From contig NZFL01000017.1 of NCBI GenBank assembly GCA_002690655.1, positions 2,738 through 41,878 of the forward strand: a stretch of DNA of 39,141 nt. Direction: 5' to 3'. Position 1 is the stretch's first letter; each line of letters opens with the position of its first letter. The notes beneath the pieces were generated by a model. The model searched no databases and was not told where the DNA came from. It worked only from the letters and a program-made list of their open reading frames with translations. The position numbers were made by a program, and so were the translations under genes. Of this stretch, positions 15,706 to 25,098 are shown one piece after another. Source of the stretch: Pedosphaera sp. (GTDB taxonomy: Bacteria; Verrucomicrobiota; Verrucomicrobiia; Limisphaerales; AAA164-E04).

Positions 15706-17433
15706 ATGCGTTGGTCCCAGACATTTGTACCCACACTCAAGGAAACACCATCGGAAGCTGAAATCGCTTCACACAAATTACTGCTAAGAGCAGGACTAAT
15801 CAGAAAACTGACCGGCGGGTTATACACCTTCCTTCCCATGGGATTGAGATCATTGCAAAAAATCTCTCAAATCATCCGTGAAGAAATGGATCGGGCGGGC
15901 GGCTTGGAAGTGTTGATGCCTGCTTTGCAACCGCCTGAAATATGGAAAGAAAGCGGACGTTACGAAACAGCCAGTGACGTATTGTTCAAGGCCAAAGATC
16001 GATCTCAGCGTGAATGGGTCTTAGGACCGACTCATGAAGAGGTAGTAACCAGCCTGGCGGCGTCAGAAATCAGTTCCTACCGTCAATTACCCAAGAATTT
16101 CTATCAAATTCAGACAAAATTCAGGGACGAAATTCGTCCTCGCTTTGGGCTCATGCGAGCACGTGAGTTCATCATGAAAGACGCTTACAGTTTTGATGTT
16201 TCCGATGAGGCAGCTCAAACAAGTTATCAATCCATGTTTGATGCCTATGTGCGCATTTTTGATCGGTGTGGATTGAAAGCCCTGCCGGTAGAAGCTGATA
16301 CTGGTGTGATTGGTGGTAAATTTTCGCATGAATTCATGGTGCCCGCGGAAGTGGGTGAAAATGATGTCGTCTACGTAGAAACCGGTGAGTATGCCGCGAA
16401 CGTAGAGAAAGCCACCAGCGGACTCAAAAGCCCTCTGGCAGATCAGGAGGCAGTCGAAGTATCCACTCTCTGTGCTATCGAAAAATTTGCAACTCCAGGC
16501 GTTAAAACCATTGATGCGTTGACAAAAGCCCCCTTCAATGTGCCTGCAGATCACCAGATAAAGACCTTGGTTTACGTCATTGAAGACAAACCAGTGATCT
16601 TTTTGTTACTTGGTAATGACCAGTTGAATGAGGCGAAGATTGCCGGCGTGCTCGGTACGACTCAATTCCGCCCAGCAGAACCTGCCGAAATCAACGACTG
16701 GCTGGGTGCCTACCCAGGAAGTCTCGGAGCTGTCGGTGTGGATGATATCCCAGTATACGCTGATGATTTTCTAAAGGGTGGCTACGATTTGACTACTGGA
16801 GCCAATGAAAATAAATTTCATATTCGCAATGTTTCGGTTGAAAGAGATATCAAGGTAAAAGCATTTGCTGATTTCCGAACCGTTCAGGCAGGGGAACCAT
16901 GCCCGATAACGGGAAAACCTTTGATGGTGCAGACAGCCATTGAAGTAGGCCACGTCTTCAAGTTGGGTTCAAAATACAGTGAGGCAATGAATGCAAGCTT
17001 CTTGGATGAAACCGGTAAATCCAATCCCTGTATCATGGGTTGTTATGGTATTGGCGTCACTCGCACATTGCAGGCGATCATAGAGCAATGCCACGATGAC
17101 CACGGGATTCGGTGGCCAGTTTCGGTAGCTCCCTACGCAGTATGTATCACACCGCTGGGAAACAAACCGGAGAGTGAGGTTATGGTGGTCGCAGAGTCTC
17201 TTTACAGCCAATTAACTGAGGCGGGAGTGGATGTGATGCTTGATGACCGTGATGAACGTCCTGGGGTCAAGTTCAAAGACTCTGAATTAGTAGGGTTCCC
17301 GATCAGGGTAGGAATTGGAGACCGTTCCCTCGCAAATGGTGAAATTGAGATCAAACCACGCGGCGGAGAGCTTTCAAAGGTCAAGGTCGAAGATGCGGTC
17401 AATCATGTGCTTGATTGGATAAAATCTCAATAA
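15706..17433 (+). CDS. proS: Prolyl-tRNA synthetase, bacterial type
   Basis: This class II synthetase charges tRNA-Pro. At 575 aa it matches the long bacterial type (about 570 aa). The N-terminal part has LLRAGLIRKLTGGLYTFLPMG and motif 2 (TKFRDEIRPRFGLMRAREF). The region of about 225-385 corresponds to the INS editing domain that removes mischarged alanine. Motif 3 lies in CYGIGVTRTLQAI. The anticodon-binding domain follows from about 470 (VCITPLGNK onward). The ATG gives the usual start (MRWSQTFVPTLKETPSEAE), and no Shine-Dalgarno sequence is seen. It ends before an intrinsic terminator shared with the convergent neighbour. Confidence 0.98.
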   Translation: MRWSQTFVPTLKETPSEAEIASHKLLLRAGLIRKLTGGLYTFLPMGLRSLQKISQIIREEMDRAGGLEVLMPALQPPEIWKESGRYETASDVLFKAKDRSQREWVLGPTHEEVVTSLAASEISSYRQLPKNFYQIQTKFRDEIRPRFGLMRAREFIMKDAYSFDVSDEAAQTSYQSMFDAYVRIFDRCGLKALPVEADTGVIGGKFSHEFMVPAEVGENDVVYVETGEYAANVEKATSGLKSPLADQEAVEVSTLCAIEKFATPGVKTIDALTKAPFNVPADHQIKTLVYVIEDKPVIFLLLGNDQLNEAKIAGVLGTTQFRPAEPAEINDWLGAYPGSLGAVGVDDIPVYADDFLKGGYDLTTGANENKFHIRNVSVERDIKVKAFADFRTVQAGEPCPITGKPLMVQTAIEVGHVFKLGSKYSEAMNASFLDETGKSNPCIMGCYGIGVTRTLQAIIEQCHDDHGIRWPVSVAPYAVCITPLGNKPESEVMVVAESLYSQLTEAGVDVMLDDRDERPGVKFKDSELVGFPIRVGIGDRSLANGEIEIKPRGGELSKVKVEDAVNHVLDWIKSQ

Positions 17434-17458
17434 ACCTCAGATATTTAAAATCTATCAT

Positions 17459-17490
17459 GGCCCAGGCTGTAAACAGCCCGGGCCGTTTTG
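17459..17490. terminator. Intrinsic terminator after proS
   Basis: GGCCC-A-GGCTG pairs with CAGCC-C-GGGCC across loop TAAA, with one internal mismatch, followed by GTTTTG. It sits in the 61-bp gap between proS and the convergent gene whose stop is at 17495. Confidence 0.85.
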
Positions 17491-17494
17491 CTAT

Positions 17495-18703
17495 TTATCT
17501 ATCGACATATCTTATGCGATAAATTTTATTTTTATTGTCGTCTGTAAACAAAATAGAACCATCAGGCGCCTGTTCACAATCGGTAGGACGTCCAAGAACT
17601 TCGTCCCCGTTCTTGAGAAAATTCACAATTTTCTGCTCACCATAAGGATGACCGAATTCAAATAAAATACGAGATACGCAATAACCCACTTTTTGCTTTG
17701 CATTCCATCCCCCCTTGAAGGCAACAAAAGCATCGCCATACGCGCCAGGTATCATTTTCCCTTGATAAAAGGTCATCCCATTACCTGAACAATGAGCCGG
17801 CATCACCCATTCAGGAATCACGTTTTTGGAAGCCATTTCGATCAAATCAGGATGATCAAGATAGTTGAGGTTGGGCATGTTTTTACCCAGGATGTAAGGG
17901 TGACCGTAGAAACCACCTTTGACGTAATGATTCAATTCTGCTGGAGGATTGTGGTCCGTAATGGGTTGACCAAATTTGGGATGCTTCGATTCCAGTTTGA
18001 GTGCGAGCGTGTCAATATCATGATCGACTCCCCATACCTCATCTGTGCCGGGGCGGATACATAGCTCCTCAGTATTGCGAATACCAGATGCAAACAGCGA
18101 TTTCCCTGAACCATCCAGATTGAATGTCCATATCTTCTTGCGATCATTTTCCGTGATCGGCTCGTCCGTCGCATTCCCCTGATCTCCAACATGTGTGTAG
18201 ATAAGGTCTTCATGAATCAATAAAGCACGCCACTTGTGACCACCGCCAGTGATAGGAAGTTGGTCTTCACCAATCACTTCAATGACCTCATCGGATTGGC
18301 CATCATGGTCTAGATCCCGAGATTTATAAATGGAAGTCATGTCAGCAAACCACAACCACCCTTTGTAGAATTGCATAGCCTGCAATATCTTACCTGTTTT
18401 GTATCCCTCAACATAGGTAGTGACGGATTCATAAATACCGTCGCCGTCTTCATCTCGGCACGCCTGAATCTTCCCCTTGGCTGGAACGCTGACAAAAAGC
18501 GTTCCTTGGTCATCGAATTCAAGGAATCTTGGCTTTTTGATTGTACTTTCCGCAACAGTCAGTTCAAACCCGGGACGCACCCAGACCCCATCCGGAATTC
18601 CTTCCTGTCCTGCAAGTTGAGGAGACAAGATAGTAGCCAACACAAAGAAGGCTTTGACCCAATAGAGAATTTTCAATTGAGGGAGATGCATATGAGGATA
18701 CAT
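17495..18703 (-). CDS. Exported sorbosone/glucose dehydrogenase-like beta-propeller
   Basis: This periplasmic propeller protein of about 402 aa belongs to the L-sorbosone/PQQ-sugar dehydrogenase-like group common in PVC bacteria. A signal peptide precedes AGQEG. Repeated blade motifs include LEFDDQGTLFVSV, CRDEDGDGIYESV, DLDHDGQSDEV, IRNTEELCIRPGTDEVWGVDHD and GRPTDCEQAPDGSILFTDD. The Asp-rich DxDxDG loops resemble calcium sites. The substrate is unknown. The ATG at 18703 is chosen because it starts just before the basic and hydrophobic signal, with ATG 18691 a close alternative. The longest frame, from 18739, would add a non-signal extension. It diverges from the cyclotransferase gene at 18768, with only about 65 bp between them. 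Confidence 0.88.
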   Translation of the reverse strand: MYPHMHLPQLKILYWVKAFFVLATILSPQLAGQEGIPDGVWVRPGFELTVAESTIKKPRFLEFDDQGTLFVSVPAKGKIQACRDEDGDGIYESVTTYVEGYKTGKILQAMQFYKGWLWFADMTSIYKSRDLDHDGQSDEVIEVIGEDQLPITGGGHKWRALLIHEDLIYTHVGDQGNATDEPITENDRKKIWTFNLDGSGKSLFASGIRNTEELCIRPGTDEVWGVDHDIDTLALKLESKHPKFGQPITDHNPPAELNHYVKGGFYGHPYILGKNMPNLNYLDHPDLIEMASKNVIPEWVMPAHCSGNGMTFYQGKMIPGAYGDAFVAFKGGWNAKQKVGYCVSRILFEFGHPYGEQKIVNFLKNGDEVLGRPTDCEQAPDGSILFTDDNKNKIYRIRYVDR

Positions 18704-18767
18704 TAGCGTATGGGTTTGTAAAATCAAGCTTGATGCCATATCAATTTAAACACCTGAAACTCGAACA

Positions 18768-19208
18768 ATGGATGATTCATACGAAATAAACCAAAGGATT
18801 CAATGCGATTACCTGTTTGTTTATGGAACATTGATGTCAGGTATGAATAATCCTTTTGCGAAGAAGTTGAGACAGTCCGCGTCTTGTTTAGGACAAGCTT
18901 TCGCACACGGATTATTGTTTGATTATCGTCAAGAGTATCCGTGCGCGGTCGCCAGCATCATCAAGTCAAATAAGATCCATGGCGAGCTTTACCAAATGAC
19001 CGAAGCTGACACACTTTTGAGTGATTTAGATATTTATGAGGACTGTCGATGCAAGGAACCCGATCGATCGCTGTTCATACGCTGTGTCGTGCCGGTTGTT
19101 TCAGAGAGGAATGAAAAGGAGATCCAGGCGTGGATGTATTTCTGGAATCATAGCTTGGATTCGCTGAAAGAAATTCCCTACGGTAATTACCGAAAACATT
19201 GCTCCTAA
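18768..19208 (+). CDS. Gamma-glutamylcyclotransferase-like (AIG2/GGCT fold) protein
   Basis: This small protein of 146 aa has the GGCT fold. The substrate-binding loop FVYGTLMSG lies near residue 20, followed by CLGQAFAHGLLFDY. IHGELYQM and SDLDIYEDC supply the region holding the family's catalytic Glu. The Tyr-rich end (AWMYFWNH, PYGNYRKH) is also typical. Members act on gamma-glutamyl amino acids, glutathione or gamma-glutamyl amines, and the exact substrate is open. The ATG at 18768 has no Shine-Dalgarno sequence. The kinase gene follows after about 60 bp in the same direction. Confidence 0.88.
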   Translation: MDDSYEINQRIQCDYLFVYGTLMSGMNNPFAKKLRQSASCLGQAFAHGLLFDYRQEYPCAVASIIKSNKIHGELYQMTEADTLLSDLDIYEDCRCKEPDRSLFIRCVVPVVSERNEKEIQAWMYFWNHSLDSLKEIPYGNYRKHCS

Positions 19209-19271
19209 ACCATTGATTCAATGCAGTAACCTCCTTATAAAGGTATCTCCGTTTGAATATTGAATAAAAAA

Positions 19272-20171
19272 ATGAGCTTATTGATCGTTGGTACAACCGC
19301 CCTGGACTCCATCAAAACACCAAACAGTGAAAACCCCAGATTGCTTGGGGGATCTGCAAGCCACGCAGCCGTTGCAGCAAGCTTTTTCTCTCAAGTCAGC
19401 CTGCTGGGAGTAGTGGGAGACGATTTCCCCGAAGAATACATTGAGCTTTACAAAAAGCACCAGATCGACCTGAGCGGACTGGAAAAGGCGGCTGGAAACA
19501 CTTTCCATTGGGAAGGCGAATATGAGGTCAACATGAACAATCGCAGGACACTGGAGACAGATCTAGGCGTGATTGAGGATTGGATGCCTAATGTAACAAG
19601 CCCTCTCAACGAGAAAGCATACATTCTCCTGGCCAATTGTGCCCCTCAACTCCAGCACCACGTCTTGAAGCAGATGAAGCAGCCCAAATTTGTGGTAGCC
19701 GACACCATGGATCTTTGGCTAAACATCGCGCGTCACGAATTGGAACAATTGCTCAAAGACGTGGATTGCCTTGTACTTAACGATAGCGAAGCTCGTCAGT
19801 TCACGGAAGAAGACAATGTGGTTATCGCTGCCCAGTCCTTGCACAAATATGGACCAAAGTATGTGATTGTGAAAAAGGGAGAGCATGGTGCCATTCTGTC
19901 AGGCCCGAGTGGACTTTTCATAGCTCCCGCTTTCCCTCTGGATAGCGTCATTGATCCAACGGGTGCTGGAGATTCTTTTGTGGGAGGTTTGGTGGGGTAT
20001 CTTGCCAGCCATGACGGTGATATTGATGACAACCTGAGACAAGCGATTATCCACGGTACTGTGACCGCGTCTTTTTGCTGTGAAGGTTTTGGTCTGGCAT
20101 CGACCACGATTACAACTCGAGAATGCATCAACAAACGGGTCGAAGCTCTAAGTCAACTGGTGGCTTTCTAA
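19272..20171 (+). CDS. PfkB-family carbohydrate kinase
   Basis: This ribokinase/PfkB-fold sugar or nucleoside kinase has 299 aa. It begins MSLLIVGTTALDSI, then the PfkB signature 1 region LLGGSASHAAVAASFF. Strands contribute VSLLGVVGDDFP, VVADTMDLW and LVLNDSEARQF. Signature 2 DPTGAGDSFVGG carries the catalytic Asp and anion hole near residue 240. The phosphate acceptor cannot be assigned; the DxxD and NDSE features are shared by adenosine-, ribo- and fructokinase-like members. The ATG at 19272 is preferred over TTG at 19260. It is convergent with the LmbE gene. Confidence 0.93.
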   Translation: MSLLIVGTTALDSIKTPNSENPRLLGGSASHAAVAASFFSQVSLLGVVGDDFPEEYIELYKKHQIDLSGLEKAAGNTFHWEGEYEVNMNNRRTLETDLGVIEDWMPNVTSPLNEKAYILLANCAPQLQHHVLKQMKQPKFVVADTMDLWLNIARHELEQLLKDVDCLVLNDSEARQFTEEDNVVIAAQSLHKYGPKYVIVKKGEHGAILSGPSGLFIAPAFPLDSVIDPTGAGDSFVGGLVGYLASHDGDIDDNLRQAIIHGTVTASFCCEGFGLASTTITTRECINKRVEALSQLVAF

Positions 20172-20226
20172 GCTCAGTGTGGAAAATTCTCTCTGAGAGG
20201 TTAAGGTTCCCCTTCAGGCGGAAGCA

Positions 20227-21093
20227 TCACGGCTGCAAAAGATGCGCGGGATCCGCGTCAAGCCTGAGGTAGCGCCCACCATCCCAGGCCACACTCAACT
20301 GCCGGTTCGCCCAGCAATTGACACGATAAAGCGTCGCAAAAGAAAAATCTGGAGCTGACTCGCCCTGACCTCCGACAAGTTCGGAACCTCGTCTCACATT
20401 ATCCTGCATCCACGCGGGATGAAGCAAGTGGAATGGATTCCGTGTCACCTCTCCCACATGAAAGGATGTCCCCGTTACCATCTCCGTAACATCTTCCTCA
20501 CTGGATGCCACCATTAAATTAGGTGATGCCATGGCTCCCCAGTATTCAGTCTCGATGACGCAGGTTTCAAAGCTCAAGGGCATCCTGGCCAAGGCATCCA
20601 TGACTAACAAGTGCACCCCGATGTGGGTCGAATTCCAGTCGGTCAAATGAGGTACGAATATAATTGCCGGATTTTGCTCTGTTAAAATCCGAGCGATCAA
20701 CACCACATCTTTCGACCAGGAATCTGGATCATTTTCACGACGTTTGGAATGCACCCCCTCCAAACCTCGATCAGCTGTTTGAATTAGACCAAAACCCATG
20801 TATCCACATGCGGCACGCAACTCTTCCAACCTGCCAATCTGGCGCTCTTGATTGCTTCCTTGAGTCACGGCAACGTTGATGACATTTACCCCAGACTCCT
20901 TGAGTAAACGCAGAGCCAAGCCACCGATGATGCACTCGTCATCCGGATGCGGTGAGAAAATCAAGGCCTTGGGGGCATGCTGAGGTAAAGTTGGCCTAAT
21001 GGGGCAGGCATAACCTCCGTTGGGTATATTTTTACCTTCCCGAAAAGCCTTGGCATATCCTGCGACCATCTGGGCGTAAGGACTGTTTGTCAT
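20227..21093 (-). CDS. LmbE/PIG-L family deacetylase
   Basis: This zinc-dependent N-deacetylase family protein has 288 aa. The metal motif HPDDE occurs at His49 to Glu53 (ALIFSPHPDDECIIGG), and the second His cluster is in THIGVHLLVMDAL. RLEELRAACGYMGF is the conserved helix contacting the substrate pocket. Known members deacetylate N-acetylglucosaminyl compounds, including mycothiol and bacillithiol precursors. No thiol-synthesis partner is next to this one, so the substrate stays open. It lies 44 bp downstream of the FMN reductase gene in the same direction and is probably cotranscribed with it. There is no Shine-Dalgarno sequence. Confidence 0.93.
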   Translation of the reverse strand: MTNSPYAQMVAGYAKAFREGKNIPNGGYACPIRPTLPQHAPKALIFSPHPDDECIIGGLALRLLKESGVNVINVAVTQGSNQERQIGRLEELRAACGYMGFGLIQTADRGLEGVHSKRRENDPDSWSKDVVLIARILTEQNPAIIFVPHLTDWNSTHIGVHLLVMDALARMPLSFETCVIETEYWGAMASPNLMVASSEEDVTEMVTGTSFHVGEVTRNPFHLLHPAWMQDNVRRGSELVGGQGESAPDFSFATLYRVNCWANRQLSVAWDGGRYLRLDADPAHLLQP

Positions 21094-21137
21094 GATTTTT
21101 TTGTTGCTTTGATTGGCATTGAGTAAGAACGAAAAGC

Positions 21138-21743
21138 TTATTTCCGATAGTGCGACAAAAACCCAGCTTCGGATCCTGCCAAATCAACTTTTCGCTGATT
21201 CGCGAGAATTTGACCGTAAACAACCAGATCACTGGCCATCCCTTCAAGTTTTGACTTCAGAGCCTCGGAAGTCACCGAATCTCCATCAACATCAGCCTTA
21301 TCTTGAAAACTGACACCATAGGGCAAAGACCATGCGTAGCATTGGCGCATGACTGTGCGCATTTGATCATGCACTGTAAGCCCCTTTTCGTGAGAACCAA
21401 CAATTGCCCCAAAAAGCTTGCCGGCAAACTCTGTCCAGAAATGATCCAAAAAATTCTTCAGCGCACTACTCATGCTTCCATGGTAGTCAGGGGTGCCCAA
21501 CACAATGACGTCAGCTTGCTTGACCTTCTTTTTCAAAGCCGCATAAACCTCGCCTCCGAAAGCTGTTTGAACGTCAAATAATGGCAGGTTTTCCTCTGCA
21601 TAATCAAAGCGATTCAATCGACAACCACGTTGCTCAAGTAGATGACCGACATGATTAACCACCGAGCGAGTGGTAGATTTTTCACTGCGATTACCGACCA
21701 CAGTCAACACATTTAAATTTCCAGCAAGTGTATTCTTACTCAT
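21138..21743 (-). CDS. NAD(P)H-dependent FMN reductase family protein
   Basis: This flavodoxin-fold reductase has 201 aa from the chosen start. LNVLTVVGNRSEKSTT is the FMN phosphate loop; VIVLGTPDYHGSMSSALKNFLDHF is the diagnostic motif for the isoalloxazine ring site; KLFGAIVGSHEKG follows. Such enzymes reduce FMN, azo dyes, quinones or chromate. ATG 21743 places the first beta strand near the N-terminus. In-frame starts at 21779, 21764 and 21761 would add up to 12 residues, and none has a Shine-Dalgarno sequence. It diverges from glcD with under 100 bp between them. Confidence 0.9.
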   Translation of the reverse strand: MSKNTLAGNLNVLTVVGNRSEKSTTRSVVNHVGHLLEQRGCRLNRFDYAEENLPLFDVQTAFGGEVYAALKKKVKQADVIVLGTPDYHGSMSSALKNFLDHFWTEFAGKLFGAIVGSHEKGLTVHDQMRTVMRQCYAWSLPYGVSFQDKADVDGDSVTSEALKSKLEGMASDLVVYGQILANQRKVDLAGSEAGFLSHYRK

Positions 21744-21832
21744 AAAGTAATGGTATTCCATCATGTCGATGAGAGTCATTCAAGAAAGTTCATTGACCTG
21801 CAGCACGGCTTTATTCAATCTCGATTCCATTT

Positions 21833-23224
21833 ATGTTGAAGCTTGAACTGTCAGTCATCGACCGCCTGCGCAAGATTGTAGGAAAACAAGATGTCCTTGA
21901 TCAAAAGGAAGACCTGATCCCCTACTCTTTTGACGGCACGGCTGCACTCAAACAACACCCAGACTGCGTGGTGTTTACCCGCACTACTGCACAGGTATCC
22001 GAGGTTCTAAAACTCGCCAACAAAGAAGGGATCCCCGTTGTGACAAGAGGTTCTGGTACAGGATTGAGCGGAGGCAGTTTACCTTCCGAAAGGTGCATTG
22101 TTCTCTGCACCGTCAAAATGAAAAAGATTCTGGAATTGGATAAAGCCAACCTCACACTGTTGACCGAACCCGGCGCAACCACCTTGACCATTGCTGAAGC
22201 AGCAGAGAAAGCAGGCCTCTTTTATCCTCCGGATCCTGGTTCCATGAAAATTTCAACAATCGGGGGTAATGTGGCAGAAAATTCAGGCGGCTTACGTGGA
22301 TTAAAGTACGGAGTAACGCGCAACTACGTGATGGGAATGGAAATCGTATTGCCTGATGGTGAAATCTGCTGGATGGGTAATAAATGTGTCAAGGACGTTG
22401 CAGGCTATTCATTGAAGGATTTATTTATTGGCTCGGAAGGAACGCTGGGAGTGATCACCAAAGTGCTGCTGAGACTAATCCCCCAGCCACAGGCCAAAAA
22501 AACAATGGTAGCGACATTTGAGCAAATGGATCGAGCCGCTGAAACCGTTTCCGCCATTATCGCAGCTCAAATCATTCCCTGCACTTTGGAATTCCTGGAT
22601 CGTACCACGATTCATTGCGTCGAAGACTTTGCCAAAATCGGCCTACCGCTTGATTGCGAGGCGCTGCTACTCATAGAAACCGACGGGCATCCGGCCGTTG
22701 TGAAAGAAGAGGCAGAAAAAATGGAGGCTATCTGCAGGGAACACGGTTGCATGGAAATCCGGGTTGCCAAGGATGATAGAGAGGCCGCCAAACTTGCCAG
22801 TGCACGTCGAAGCGCTTTCTCAGCTCTTGCGCGACTGTCACCCACCACAATTCTTGAAGATGCCACCGTTCCAAGAAGTGAACTTGGACACATGATCCGC
22901 TACGTGGCGGCAGTCGCAAAAAAATATCAATTAAAAGTCGGCACTTTTGGACACATGGGCGATGGCAATTTACATCCCACCTTTCTCACGGATGAACGCA
23001 ACACGGATGAAATGCATCGAATTGAGGAGGCTTTTGAAGACATTTTCAAGGAAGCCATTCGCCTGGGTGGAACGATTACTGGAGAACATGGTATCGGCAT
23101 TGCCAAGAAAAAGTTTCTTCCTGATTTTGCAGGTCAGACACAAATGAGAATTTTGAAAGAAGTCAGAAACGTACTGGACCCCAAAGGCACACTCAATCCT
23201 GGCAAAATATTTGACCCTATCTAA
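21833..23224 (+). CDS. glcD: Glycolate oxidase FAD subunit GlcD (or D-lactate dehydrogenase-like)
   Basis: This FAD-linked oxidase of 463 aa oxidises glycolate or another 2-hydroxy acid. The PCMH FAD-binding domain has VVTRGSGTGLSGGSLP and PPDPGSMKISTIGGNVAENSGG with GLKYGVTRNYV. The C-terminal FAD-oxidase domain has GHMGDGNLHP, GGTITGEHGIG and LNPGKIF. All motifs and the length match GlcD of the glcDEF type. Electrons should go to the GlcF iron-sulfur subunit encoded two genes downstream. No Shine-Dalgarno sequence is seen. The membrane-protein gene starts 16 bp after the stop. D-lactate or 2-hydroxyglutarate are alternative substrates. Confidence 0.93.
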   Translation: MLKLELSVIDRLRKIVGKQDVLDQKEDLIPYSFDGTAALKQHPDCVVFTRTTAQVSEVLKLANKEGIPVVTRGSGTGLSGGSLPSERCIVLCTVKMKKILELDKANLTLLTEPGATTLTIAEAAEKAGLFYPPDPGSMKISTIGGNVAENSGGLRGLKYGVTRNYVMGMEIVLPDGEICWMGNKCVKDVAGYSLKDLFIGSEGTLGVITKVLLRLIPQPQAKKTMVATFEQMDRAAETVSAIIAAQIIPCTLEFLDRTTIHCVEDFAKIGLPLDCEALLLIETDGHPAVVKEEAEKMEAICREHGCMEIRVAKDDREAAKLASARRSAFSALARLSPTTILEDATVPRSELGHMIRYVAAVAKKYQLKVGTFGHMGDGNLHPTFLTDERNTDEMHRIEEAFEDIFKEAIRLGGTITGEHGIGIAKKKFLPDFAGQTQMRILKEVRNVLDPKGTLNPGKIFDPI

Positions 23225-23240
23225 TAAAAATCCTTGAAAA

Positions 23241-23708
23241 ATGAGCCTTACTTCCGCCTCGACATCCTCTTTTGATGATCAATTTCATCGCCTTGCTGGT
23301 TTTGCTTCCTCTTTTTCCATGGGAGCAGTAGCAGCATTTATTGCATCCATCCAACAAATCAACCCCACGCTGGAATTTAAGATCGGGATCTTTACTCTGT
23401 TAGCCTTCGTGGTGTTTTTTGGGATTACCAGTTGGGTTTACCGTATCATCTTTGACGGCAAAACGGAGCGAATTGACCCAAAACGACCTAAAAAAATAGT
23501 CTTCTTTTTTAGTGCATCTACCTTACTGGCCGTTTTCAGCTGCATGGGGTTTGCCCTCAAGGGAATTTCAAAGAATCAGCTGAGGGACGTTGGTATCGGA
23601 GTGATTACTGCATTATTCTTCGTCTCGATAGCAGCTTTCTTCTTTTTTAAAGTTGTGAAATTTCTTCAGCGAGACGAGCAGAATAACGCATTTAATAGCG
23701 ATTCTTAA
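23241..23708 (+). CDS. Four-helix membrane protein between glcD and glcF
   Basis: I do not recognise this 155-residue family. Hydrophobic segments fall at about 18-38, 47-70, 85-108 and 115-140. A short charged loop KTERIDPKRPKK precedes the third helix and a polar tail closes the protein. There are no Cys or His clusters that would hold heme or iron-sulfur. The gene is tightly packed, 16 bp after glcD and 23 bp before glcF, so it is very likely cotranscribed with both. It occupies the place where glcE lies in enterobacteria. A membrane anchor or quinone-side partner for the oxidase is plausible, but only from position. Confidence 0.8.
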   Translation: MSLTSASTSSFDDQFHRLAGFASSFSMGAVAAFIASIQQINPTLEFKIGIFTLLAFVVFFGITSWVYRIIFDGKTERIDPKRPKKIVFFFSASTLLAVFSCMGFALKGISKNQLRDVGIGVITALFFVSIAAFFFFKVVKFLQRDEQNNAFNSDS

Positions 23709-23731
23709 TCTACCCATCCCATTACATCATC

Positions 23732-25078
23732 ATGTCTCACCCAACATTCTCAAGCCTAGAGCCAAGTCCGATCGATTCTCATTTGAGAGGCCTTGATTAC
23801 TCGGTCGTTCAGCAGTGCATGCATTGCGGATTATGCCTTCCTAGCTGCCCAACTTATGAACTGACACAAATGGAGAAACACAGTCCCCGTGGGCGAATCG
23901 CTTTGATGCGGGCCATCGCTGATGACGAACTGGAAGTATCCAGAAGCTTCGCAGAAGAGATGTATTACTGCCTAGGCTGCCTTGCGTGCATGACAGCCTG
24001 CCCTGCGGGTGTCAATTATGCCGAACTATTTGAACATGCACGAGCCGAAGTTGAATCCAAAAACATCCTGCAGTCTCCTAAAAGGTCCCTTATCAGGCAA
24101 CTAACCATCAGCTGGCTCTTTACGGAGCAACGGCGACTTCAATTTCTGGGGACATTAATGCGCTTGTATCAGCAATCAGGATTGCAGACTTTCATTCGCG
24201 GCACAGGTATCTTGAAACTCATGCCCAAACGATTGCGCGATATGGAAAAAATGACTCCCACCATACGCTCCAGATTCACTCATGAATTGGTAGATACAAT
24301 CACCCACCCCTTTGGCGAAAAAAAATATCGAGTCGCTTTACTTTCAGGATGTGCACAGGATCTAATTTTCAGTGATGTCAATCTGGACACAGCAGAGGTT
24401 CTGGCCCGAAACGGATGCGAAGTAATCACGCCTCCCGAGCAAAATTGCTGCGGATCCCTGCACGCTCACAACGGCGAATGGTCACTGGCTCAGGAAATGG
24501 CGCGTAAAATGATAGATCAATTCCCACCAGAGCAATTTGATGCTATCATCACAAACGCTGCTGGTTGTGGATCACACCTGAAACATTATACGGAACTACT
24601 CAAAGATGACCCGATTTATGCCAGCAAAGCCGTACTTTGGGATGATAAGGTAAAAGACATTCATGAATGGCTGGCACTGACGGGATGGAAAGCCCCCAAG
24701 AACCAGCCACTCAAAAGCCAGGGAGTTACATATCATGAAGCGTGTCACCTCGTACACGGGCAAAAAATAAGCGCACAACCAAGGGAAATCATTCAATCCA
24801 TACCAGGTTTAATCTTACATGAGCTCCCTGAAAGCAGTTGGTGCTGCGGCAGTGCAGGTGTTTACAACATCGTGCAGCCCGAAACAGCAGATATCTTGCT
24901 GCAACGCAAACTGGATCACGTTGAATCTACCAAGGCAACGGTGCTTGCTACGGGTAATCCCGGCTGCCTATTGCAGATACTGAACGGAGCTAAAGAGCGA
25001 GGGCTCCGCATCGAGATTAAACATCCGATCACACTTCTTGCCGAAGCCTACCGAGCCGAGGCTAAGCAAGCTGGTTGA
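23732..25078 (+). CDS. glcF: Glycolate oxidase iron-sulfur subunit GlcF
   Basis: This is an electron-transfer subunit of 448 aa. Two [4Fe-4S] ferredoxin motifs lie near the N-terminus (CMHCGLCLPSCPTY and CLGCLACMTACPAGV). Two CCG domains follow, with CCGSLHAHNGEW in the first and CCGSAGVYN in the second, plus GCAQD and YHEACHLVHGQ. CCG domains bind further iron-sulfur or heterodisulfide-type clusters. Together with GlcD it would pass electrons from 2-hydroxy acid oxidation to membrane quinones. No GlcE homologue is visible between the two genes. The lnt start is 21 bp downstream. Confidence 0.95.
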   Translation: MSHPTFSSLEPSPIDSHLRGLDYSVVQQCMHCGLCLPSCPTYELTQMEKHSPRGRIALMRAIADDELEVSRSFAEEMYYCLGCLACMTACPAGVNYAELFEHARAEVESKNILQSPKRSLIRQLTISWLFTEQRRLQFLGTLMRLYQQSGLQTFIRGTGILKLMPKRLRDMEKMTPTIRSRFTHELVDTITHPFGEKKYRVALLSGCAQDLIFSDVNLDTAEVLARNGCEVITPPEQNCCGSLHAHNGEWSLAQEMARKMIDQFPPEQFDAIITNAAGCGSHLKHYTELLKDDPIYASKAVLWDDKVKDIHEWLALTGWKAPKNQPLKSQGVTYHEACHLVHGQKISAQPREIIQSIPGLILHELPESSWCCGSAGVYNIVQPETADILLQRKLDHVESTKATVLATGNPGCLLQILNGAKERGLRIEIKHPITLLAEAYRAEAKQAG

Positions 25079-25098
25079 TTTACTGAAAATACAGCAAC

